Of a DNA stretch of 46,417 bases, positions 40,354 through 46,417 are shown in pieces. The position numbers and the translations under genes are program-made. Source of the stretch: Roseburia sp. (GTDB lineage: Bacteria; Bacillota; Clostridia; Lachnospirales; Lachnospiraceae); assembly GCA_003483745.1 (NCBI GenBank), contig DMYD01000044.1:59948-106364 (forward strand), read 5' to 3'. The notes beneath the pieces are model-generated. The model was not told the origin of the DNA. It worked only from the letters and a program-made list of their open reading frames with translations, and made no database searches. How positions within the stretch are numbered: position 1 is the stretch's first letter; the number at the start of each line of letters is the position of its first letter.

Positions 40354-41226
40354 ATGAAAGAGTTTGTAATTGTAACCGATACAACCACTGATTTACCAAG
40401 AGACTATGTACAAAAACATCACTTATACATGATGTCCCTTCCGTACACCTTAGAAGGTACATCCTACACCTGGGAAAACCCAATGCCTGTCAAAGAATTT
40501 TATGATAAAATGCGTGCCGGATCACTGCCGACAACTTCACAGGCAAACCCCGAAGAAGCCGCCTTGCTGTATGAATCTATTCTGCAGGAAAATGATGTGG
40601 ATATTCTTCATATTGCATTTTCTTCCGGTCTCAGTGGAAGTTTTAACAGCTGCCGGATCGCCGCTGCAGACGTATGTGAAAAATATCCGGATCACCGAAT
40701 CGTAGTTGTAGATTCCCTTGCCGCAACATTAGGTCAGGGTCTGCTTGTCTATAAAGCGGTTCAGCTAAAAGAATCCGGAAAAAGTTTAGATGAAATTACT
40801 GCCTGGGTTGAAGAAAATAAATACCATCTCGTACATAATTTTACCGTGGATGATCTTTTTCATCTGCATCGCGGCGGGCGTCTCTCTAAGACAGCTGCGA
40901 TTGTCGGTACAATGATCAATTTAAAACCGGTACTCCATGTTGACGATGAGGGACATCTTGTCATGTTAAGCAAAGTGCGCGGTCGCAAGAAATCATTGAT
41001 CGGACTTGTCGACTGCATGGAAAAACAGCTCGGTGACTGGAAAGATAAAAATGACATCATCTTTATCAGTCATGGCGACTGCCCGGAAGATGCACAGTTT
41101 GTTGCTGATCTGATTAAAGAACGTTTTGGATATGAAAATTTTATGATTGGATATATCGGTGCCACGATCGGCGCGCATTCCGGTCCGGGTACGGTTGCAC
41201 TGTTTTACATGGGGGATCACCGCTAA
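40354..41226 (+). CDS. DegV-family fatty-acid-binding protein
   Basis: A 290-residue two-domain protein. The N-terminal signature VIVTDTTTDLPRDYV, the loop TTSQANPEEA and the fatty-acid-headgroup region IAFSSGLSGSFNS are characteristic. A C-terminal segment reads IGAHSGPGTVALFYMG. DegV/FakB-type proteins bind a single fatty acid and in some species deliver it to the kinase FakA. I chose the ATG at 40354, with GGAGGAG upstream. A TATAAT at 40276-40281 with no good -35 may be its -10. No FakA gene is adjacent, so partner and ligand are unknown. Confidence 0.92.
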   Translation: MKEFVIVTDTTTDLPRDYVQKHHLYMMSLPYTLEGTSYTWENPMPVKEFYDKMRAGSLPTTSQANPEEAALLYESILQENDVDILHIAFSSGLSGSFNSCRIAAADVCEKYPDHRIVVVDSLAATLGQGLLVYKAVQLKESGKSLDEITAWVEENKYHLVHNFTVDDLFHLHRGGRLSKTAAIVGTMINLKPVLHVDDEGHLVMLSKVRGRKKSLIGLVDCMEKQLGDWKDKNDIIFISHGDCPEDAQFVADLIKERFGYENFMIGYIGATIGAHSGPGTVALFYMGDHR

Positions 41227-41274
41227 CCTCTATAGCAGCCATATCTTTTACACCTTATAATCATATCCGTGATC

Positions 41275-41328
41275 CAAAAAGAGGCATGTGAAAAGATGAA
41301 AAATCATTTTTCACATACCTCTTTTTAT
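41275..41328. terminator. Bidirectional terminator after degV
   Basis: AAAAAGAGGCATGTGAAAA and TTTTTCACATACCTCTTTTT pair with one mismatch across a 12-base spacer, with A and T runs on either side. It ends the DegV gene and could end leftward transcripts from the UPF0145 gene. Confidence 0.85.
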
Positions 41329-41420
41329 TCTTCCTGATACCATCCCTCGCCTGCTGTGCAAATCCTGTATTCTCCGCTCCTGTTCCAAATACGTTCTGTT
41401 TCTATCATCTGCTTCCCCAT
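41325..41420 (-). CDS. Possible 31-residue small ORF downstream of the UPF0145 gene
   Basis: Reads MGKQMIETERIWNRSGEYRI and then CTAGEGWYQEE before a TAA that falls in the terminator. The composition looks protein-like, but no convincing ribosome site precedes the ATG. It may be a remnant or a chance frame in the 222-base gap 41227-41448. Confidence 0.25.
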   Translation of the reverse strand: MGKQMIETERIWNRSGEYRICTAGEGWYQEE

Positions 41421-41448
41421 CGGAAGTACTTATAAATGATTCCCTTTA

Positions 41449-41763
41449 CTAATTCGTAAATTTTACAGCCGTACCATATGCAATAACTTCTGCTGCACCC
41501 TGCATAATTGCAGAAGATGCATAACGGATATTTACAACCGCATCCGCACCTAAGCTCTCTGCCTCTTCCACCATACGCTTTGTTGCAAGTGCTCTCGCCT
41601 CATTCATCATTTCGTTGTACGCCTTTAACTCTCCGCCAACTAATGTCTTGAACCCCTGTGTAATATCTTTTCCGATATTTTTACTCTGGATCGTGCTTCC
41701 CTTTACCAGACCAAGCATCTCTAAATTTTTGCCGCTGATATAATCAGTATTTACTAAGATCAT
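41449..41763 (-). CDS. UPF0145/YbjQ-family protein
   Basis: A 104-residue protein of the YbjQ family (Pfam heavy-metal-binding domain; pentameric in solved relatives). VNTDYISGKNLEMLGLVKGS at the start and AEVIAYGTAVKF at the end are family hallmarks, as is ADAVVNIRY in the middle. Metal binding is a name inherited from early annotation and not certain. I prefer the ATG at 41763; a GTG four codons upstream is also possible. It overlaps the upstream small membrane-protein gene by 20 bases, so the two are cotranslated. Confidence 0.88.
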   Translation of the reverse strand: MILVNTDYISGKNLEMLGLVKGSTIQSKNIGKDITQGFKTLVGGELKAYNEMMNEARALATKRMVEEAESLGADAVVNIRYASSAIMQGAAEVIAYGTAVKFTN

Positions 41764-41977
41764 CTTCTTCTCCACTCCTTATCTCCTGCACACGTTCTAC
41801 GGTTACTGCAAATGCTACTCCTGCCAGTGCCAGCGGAATGATCACCATCAACAATTTTATGATGACAGTCAGATCCGGGATCAGCATAAATGCTGCAGCA
41901 ATTGCCACATAATACACGACCAGAATTGCTGCAATGATAATCGGAGCAATCATTTTATTTCGATGTTCCTTTTTCAT
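41744..41977 (-). CDS. Small two-helix membrane protein, 77 residues
   Basis: Not recognised by family. A basic start (MKKEHRNKM) is followed by two transmembrane helices (IAPIIIAAILVVYYVAIAAA and LLMVIIPLALAGVAFAV) and a charged tail (ERVQEIRSGEEDDLSKY). AGGGAGG lies upstream. It overlaps the start of the UPF0145 gene, a pairing that suggests the membrane protein anchors or works with the YbjQ-like protein. Confidence 0.75.
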   Translation of the reverse strand: MKKEHRNKMIAPIIIAAILVVYYVAIAAAFMLIPDLTVIIKLLMVIIPLALAGVAFAVTVERVQEIRSGEEDDLSKY

Positions 41978-42036
41978 ACCTTTTTCCTCCCTTGTGTATT
42001 ATCTGATTAATACAATAATACATTTAACAACATATG

Positions 42037-43293
42037 TCAACCACAAATCAATGCAAAATATCCCCAGTCCCAGATGATATGTTCAAAACTATTTTCTAAA
42101 TATTCGTAAATATCATCTTCCTCATAACCCGTCATGCGGGAGATCACAACCATACAATCACGCACATCTTCATAGGGAATTTCTTTTCGGCAGGAAGTTG
42201 AAATTCCTTCTTCGCAGAAGCTTCCCTCCCCCTGACTTAACAGCCAGTGTAAAAAAACAACATGCCGTATCGCGGCATATTCCATCGCGATCCACTGCAC
42301 CTGTACGACCATCTCCTCTAAATTTCCCTCCGGCTTTAAAGAATCTGCATACAACTCTGTCAAAAGGAACCGCCGCATCAACGGCTGGTATTTCAAAAAC
42401 TGCACTTCAAACTCCTGCCATTCTTTTACGACTTCCTCATTGATTCCCTGTTCGGACAACTGTTCTGCAAGCTGTGCAACCGGTTCTAAGTATTTTTCAT
42501 ACAAACCTTCCCTGCGATAATTCTCTGCAAGGTCGAGCAAGAGTTCGTTACACTCCTCAATGGAATACTGCAGTGTCTTTTCGATTCCATCGATGGTTTT
42601 TGACAATTCTTTAAGAAATCCATCCGGATACAATTTTGCCACGTCTGTTAAATCCAGTCCCAGCGCATCTTTTGCCTCATCATTTACCTGTTTATTTTCC
42701 ATACGCTCATCTTCCACACGCTCATACACGTCGAGCAGCACATAAAAAATCTTCATCAGATTATGCTCCGGCGTATGCGCATCATCTTCCAGCAACTCAG
42801 CTAAAAATGCGCGTAGTTTCACATATGGTGCCAGTTCCTGATAAGCAGATACATCCGGTTCCCCGGAAAAAGAGACATGATCCCTCTCCCACAACAGATC
42901 AATGACCGCCGGACAGGACGGCATCAGGAAATATTCCGTGACATTCTCATTAAATTTATGAATCTCTCTTGGAAAAAGCTGACATGTCTGCGAAAGTATC
43001 TCATCCCCATAAGTAAGAACTAATCTGCATAGTTTTTTGTCATTCAGAAATGGACAGTCTTTCTTGGCATTTAATCCAATGACTCTGCCGCCATCCTTCT
43101 TCGTTACATATCCACTCAGCTTTTCTTTTTTTGTCTGCTGCCCTCTATCTGCAACACACATTTCTTCCGGCGTCAGCGTGTGTTTCCACTTTGCATAAGT
43201 ATCCTCATCCACACCGATCTTCCACTCCCTGCAGCATGTAAAACTGCACCGATCCGCAATACAGGTAAAATCTTCATAATAATCCGGCTTCAT
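42037..43293 (-). CDS. fliB: Flagellin lysine N-methylase-like protein (FliB family)
   Basis: A 418-residue protein with an N-terminal cysteine cluster typical of YkgJ/FliB proteins: CIADRCSFTCCREW, CPFLNDKKLCRL and SQTCQLFPRE, likely binding an Fe-S cluster. The rest is helical. FliB methylates lysines of flagellin in Salmonella; homologues occur in flagellated Lachnospiraceae. No flagellar gene is in the window, so it is an orphan copy here. The C-terminus ends GYFALICG. A methylase with another substrate is possible. Confidence 0.85.
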   Translation of the reverse strand: MKPDYYEDFTCIADRCSFTCCREWKIGVDEDTYAKWKHTLTPEEMCVADRGQQTKKEKLSGYVTKKDGGRVIGLNAKKDCPFLNDKKLCRLVLTYGDEILSQTCQLFPREIHKFNENVTEYFLMPSCPAVIDLLWERDHVSFSGEPDVSAYQELAPYVKLRAFLAELLEDDAHTPEHNLMKIFYVLLDVYERVEDERMENKQVNDEAKDALGLDLTDVAKLYPDGFLKELSKTIDGIEKTLQYSIEECNELLLDLAENYRREGLYEKYLEPVAQLAEQLSEQGINEEVVKEWQEFEVQFLKYQPLMRRFLLTELYADSLKPEGNLEEMVVQVQWIAMEYAAIRHVVFLHWLLSQGEGSFCEEGISTSCRKEIPYEDVRDCMVVISRMTGYEEDDIYEYLENSFEHIIWDWGYFALICG

Positions 43294-43322
43294 TTTTCTC
43301 TCCTAGCTCATGAATAAATATA

Positions 43323-43392
43323 GGGCTGTTTTCAAAAGGTTTTCCAAAATCTAACGAACGGCATCCTGTATCACCTTTTGAAATCCAGCCCC
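43323..43392 (-). other. Long stem-loop directly after the ABC-F gene
   Basis: GGGCTGTTTTCAAAAGGT (43323-43340) pairs with ACCTTTTGAAATCCAGCCCC (43373-43392) with a one-base bulge/mismatch, enclosing 32 bases. It starts eight bases beyond the ABC-F stop on the leftward strand. There is no U-run, so it is more likely an mRNA-stabilising stem or a palindromic repeat than an intrinsic terminator. Confidence 0.55.
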
Positions 43393-43399
43393 ATATTTT

Positions 43400-44956
43400 T
43401 TATAATATCTTCGTCGTCCACTTTGAGCAGTCCCACACAGCATTCACCACATCCTGATAGAAATCCGGTTCATGGCAGATCAAAAGTACTGCTCCCCGGT
43501 ATTCGTTTAGAGCACGTTTTAATTCGTCTTTTGCATCCACATCCAGATGGTTCGTCGGCTCGTCCAAAAGCAGGATGTTAGTCGTGCGGTTCATCAGTTT
43601 GCACAGGCGTACTTTCGCCTGCTCGCCACCGCTTAACACACGCACCTGACTTTCAATATGCTTTGTGGTCAGCCCGCATTTTGCAAGCGCTGAACGCACT
43701 TCGTACTGGGAAAATGCTGGGAATTCCTCCCAGATTTCCTCGATACAGGTGTTTTTATTTTCCCCTTTGATCTCCTGCTCAAAATAGCCGATCTCTAAGT
43801 TTTCACCCAGAGTGACTTCCCCGGATAACGCCGGAACCAACCCTAAAATACTGCGCAGTAACGTTGTCTTTCCGATACCATTTGCACCGACTAAGGCAAT
43901 CTTCTGACCGCGTTCCATAGAAATATTTAATGGCTTTGACAGAGGTTCCTCATAGCCGATGACAAGATCTTTTGTCTCAAAGATATATTTTCCCGGTGTC
44001 CTTCCGAGTTTGAAATCAAACTCCGGCTTTGGACGTTCTGCGGCAAGCTCGATCACGTCCATTTTGTCAAGTTTTTTCTGACGGGACATCGCCATATTTC
44101 TCGTAGCGACACGGGCCTTGTTGCGCGCCACAAAATCTTTTAACTCACTGATCTCCTGCTGCTGTTTGCGATAGGCAGCCTCAAGCTGTGATTTTTTCAC
44201 TGCATAAACTTCCTGGAACTTATCATAATTCCCTACATAGCGGTCAAGTCTCTGGTTTTCCATATGATAAATGATATTTACCACATCATTTAAAAATGGG
44301 ATATCGTGTGAGATCAGGATAAACGCATTCTCATATTCCTGCAGATAGCGCGTCAGCCATGCAATGTGCTCTGCATCCAGATAGTTCGTCGGCTCATCTA
44401 AAAGAAGGATGTCCGGTTTTTCTAAAAGCAGCTTTGCAAGCAATACTTTCATGCGCTGCCCGCCGCTTAAATCCGAGACATCATGGTCAAGCCCAAGGTC
44501 TAATAAACCAAGCGCTCTTGCCACTTCTTCCACTTTGCTGTCGATGACATAAAAATCATGCATTGTCAGCATATCCTGAATTACACCGAGTTCCTCCATC
44601 ATGGCATCCATCTGATCCGGATCGGCGCTGCCTAACTGATCACAGATCTCATTCATGCGTTCTTCCTGCTCAAACAGCCACGCAAACGCTGATTTTAAAA
44701 CGCTCTCGATCGTCATCCCCTTCTGCAGCGTGGAATTCTGATCCAGATATCCGGTCCGCACATTTTTTGCCCACTCAACTTTTCCTTCATCCGGCATCAG
44801 TTTTCCGGTCACAATGTTCATAAATGTGGACTTTCCCTCGCCATTGGCTCCAACTAATCCGATATGTTCCCCCGCAAGCAGGCGGAACGAAACATCCTCA
44901 AAAATTGCACGGTCGCCAAAGCCATGGGTCAGATGTTCAACATTTAATATACTCAT
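43400..44956 (-). CDS. ABC-F family ATPase (YkpA/YbiT-like)
   Basis: A 518-residue soluble protein with two ABC ATPase domains and no membrane segment. Domain 1 has GANGEGKST, LSGGQRMKV and LLLDEPTNYLD; domain 2 has GANGIGKTT, LSGGEQAKV and LLLDEPTNHLD. The linker between them (about residues 240-320) is helical and charged, as in ribosome-binding ABC-F proteins that act at the E site. The sequence resembles YkpA/YbiT-type housekeeping factors more than drug-resistance Vga/Msr types. AGAGGAT precedes the ATG. Confidence 0.92.
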   Translation of the reverse strand: MSILNVEHLTHGFGDRAIFEDVSFRLLAGEHIGLVGANGEGKSTFMNIVTGKLMPDEGKVEWAKNVRTGYLDQNSTLQKGMTIESVLKSAFAWLFEQEERMNEICDQLGSADPDQMDAMMEELGVIQDMLTMHDFYVIDSKVEEVARALGLLDLGLDHDVSDLSGGQRMKVLLAKLLLEKPDILLLDEPTNYLDAEHIAWLTRYLQEYENAFILISHDIPFLNDVVNIIYHMENQRLDRYVGNYDKFQEVYAVKKSQLEAAYRKQQQEISELKDFVARNKARVATRNMAMSRQKKLDKMDVIELAAERPKPEFDFKLGRTPGKYIFETKDLVIGYEEPLSKPLNISMERGQKIALVGANGIGKTTLLRSILGLVPALSGEVTLGENLEIGYFEQEIKGENKNTCIEEIWEEFPAFSQYEVRSALAKCGLTTKHIESQVRVLSGGEQAKVRLCKLMNRTTNILLLDEPTNHLDVDAKDELKRALNEYRGAVLLICHEPDFYQDVVNAVWDCSKWTTKIL

Positions 44957-45022
44957 ATTTATCCTCTTTGCTTTCTGTTATCATCTATATGGTGCTCACG
45001 TTTTGTTCCGGCAAAACCATTA

Positions 45023-46369
45023 TTACATGCTCACACTCAGCATCTTTTCCGTTTTCCGGTACACATGCCGGTACGCCGGGAACAAAAATGCGTCCGCGAA
45101 GATCCACGCCACCGGACTTGCAAAACATGCTGCCGGGAATCCAAACAGCGGTACTAATGCGAACCCGACGAGTGTTCTCGCCACCATCTCACAGACACCT
45201 GCTAAGATTGCAAACTTGCTGTATCCCATACCCTGGATCAGGAAACGGACGATATTGACAAATGCAAGTGGAATATAAAATGCACTGTTGATCAATAAAA
45301 ACAGGTATACATTCTCAATGACTTCCACCTCCGCACGTTCCACGAAGAATAATGCTAAATTTCTTCCGGTCAGCGCAAGAATACCAAATGCAAGAATCGC
45401 GTATCCGATTCCAAGCAGGGAACATGCCTTTAATCCCTTTGAGATACGATCCATTTTCTTTGCACCGACATTCTGTCCGCCATAAGTCGCCATCGTCGAT
45501 CCCATCGCATCAAACGGGCAGCAGAAAAACATTCCGATCTTGCTTCCGGCGGTCATGGATGCAACCGCATTTGAACCGAGCGTATTGACTGCACTCTGTA
45601 AAATAACGCTTCCGATCGCCGTAATGGAATACTGCAGTCCCATCGGCACACCCATCCCACAGAGTGTTTTCATATAAGAACTGTTCCACCGGCGTTCCTC
45701 TGCATCCGGATGCAGGATCTCAAATTTTTTCCAGCTGTAGATCAGACATCCGATTCCGGACACTGCCTGTGAGATCACTGTTGCAAGCGATGCACCTGCT
45801 ACACCCAGATGAAGATTTATGATAAATACAAGATCCAACACAATATTCATCACAGATGAGATCACTAAAAACACGACCGGTGTCTTACTGTCTCCCATCG
45901 ACCGGATGATCGCAGAAATAAGATTATATAAATACGTTGCCGGTATTCCGGCAAAAATGATCACGATATACAGATATGCCCCATCAATAATGTTATCCGG
46001 TGTGCGCATCAACTCTAAGATCGGACGGCAGAATACCACCGTGACCGCCGTCATGACCACTGCAAAAATTGCGGACAGATAAATAGCGTTTACCATAAAT
46101 GCACGCAGTCCCCGGTAATCCCCGGCACCAAATTTATGCGCCAGAGGAATTGCAAAACCGTTGCAGACACCCATGCAGAATCCAATGATCAAAAAGTTTA
46201 ATGATCCGGTGGAACCTACTGCTGCAAGTGCATCCACACCAAGAAACCGTCCGACGATCAGTGTATCCACCAGATTATAAAACTGCTGAAACAGATATCC
46301 AAACAAAAGTGGAATGGAGAAACCTAAAATCAGCTTCATCGGAGAACCATTCGTCATATCTTTTGTCAT
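45023..46369 (-). CDS. MATE-family multidrug/metabolite efflux transporter
   Basis: A 448-residue integral membrane protein with about 12 helices in two similar halves. The N-terminus reads GSPMKLILGFSIPLLFGYLF, followed by QQFYNLVDTLIVGRFLGVDA and AAVGSTGSLNFLI, the MATE/DinF signature of Firmicutes. The second half repeats the pattern near MGVPMGLQYSITAIGSVILQ. Such transporters exchange Na+ or H+ for cationic drugs or metabolites. GAGGATGAAAT lies before the ATG. It lies upstream of ABC-F in the same direction, separated by 66 bases, and may be cotranscribed. Confidence 0.92.
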   Translation of the reverse strand: MTKDMTNGSPMKLILGFSIPLLFGYLFQQFYNLVDTLIVGRFLGVDALAAVGSTGSLNFLIIGFCMGVCNGFAIPLAHKFGAGDYRGLRAFMVNAIYLSAIFAVVMTAVTVVFCRPILELMRTPDNIIDGAYLYIVIIFAGIPATYLYNLISAIIRSMGDSKTPVVFLVISSVMNIVLDLVFIINLHLGVAGASLATVISQAVSGIGCLIYSWKKFEILHPDAEERRWNSSYMKTLCGMGVPMGLQYSITAIGSVILQSAVNTLGSNAVASMTAGSKIGMFFCCPFDAMGSTMATYGGQNVGAKKMDRISKGLKACSLLGIGYAILAFGILALTGRNLALFFVERAEVEVIENVYLFLLINSAFYIPLAFVNIVRFLIQGMGYSKFAILAGVCEMVARTLVGFALVPLFGFPAACFASPVAWIFADAFLFPAYRHVYRKTEKMLSVSM

Positions 46370-46417
46370 ATTTCATCCTCTTTTCCCTTATATTTCCCCA
46401 CAATGTTTTTCAAAAAT

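Overview
The window looks like chromosomal DNA of a low-to-mid GC Gram-positive gut anaerobe of the Lachnospiraceae, probably close to Roseburia. This is an inference from gene content: a 1418-residue two-activase dehydratase-activator fusion, an ANTAR/glutamine synthetase pair, a eukaryote-like HisA, a flagellin lysine methylase homologue, strong AGGAGG-type ribosome sites and TTGACA/TATAAT promoters. I see no rRNA, tRNA, CRISPR array, transposase or phage gene.

Layout. 1-4.9 kb: a leftward amino-acid operon, leuB-ilvD-ilvB-serC (serC cut by the window edge). 5.0-10.1 kb: the most unusual accessory block. It holds a 52-codon candidate RiPP precursor, a radical SAM maturase with an apparently shortened SPASM region, an ABC exporter, two tandem HTH/TPR-type (RRNPP-like) regulators, and a convergent secreted-peptide gene overlapping the 3' end of one regulator. 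Together they suggest a peptide-pheromone-controlled RiPP system. 10.2-14.5 kb: yajC, tgt, aroA and the divergent aroC. 14.6-17.3 kb: a hisA-glnA-ANTAR operon with a hairpin at the predicted 5' end of its mRNA. 17.5-20.4 kb: guaB and a CorC/HlyC-type membrane protein. 20.5-24.4 kb: a small hypothetical gene, a secreted transglutaminase-like protein with three 41-residue repeats, and a PdaA-like deacetylase. 24.5-28.0 kb: a MacAB-like efflux operon with phased TTAAG repeats upstream. 28.2-34.7 kb: NudC, a rhomboid-like protein without visible catalytic motifs, and the giant activase fusion.

34.7-39.9 kb: a second notable block, a reduced Tad/Flp-type pilus locus. It encodes a TadZ-like protein, a pilin, a TadA/CpaF ATPase and a TadB-TadC fusion. 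These are followed by four short proteins sharing an [YF]G motif near the N-terminus, and a membrane-anchored protein ending in an InlB-like repeat. A terminator-like hairpin lies in the leader with no gene upstream of it, suggesting attenuation. 40.3-46.4 kb: DegV, an UPF0145/YbjQ protein with a small membrane partner, a FliB-like lysine methylase, an ABC-F ATPase and a MATE transporter.

Most of the window is ordinary housekeeping DNA. The RiPP/RRNPP block, the reduced pilus locus and the structured leaders (ilvB, hisA-glnA, tad) deserve the closest attention. All functional assignments rest on reading the sequence and on remembered family motifs; no database search was run.
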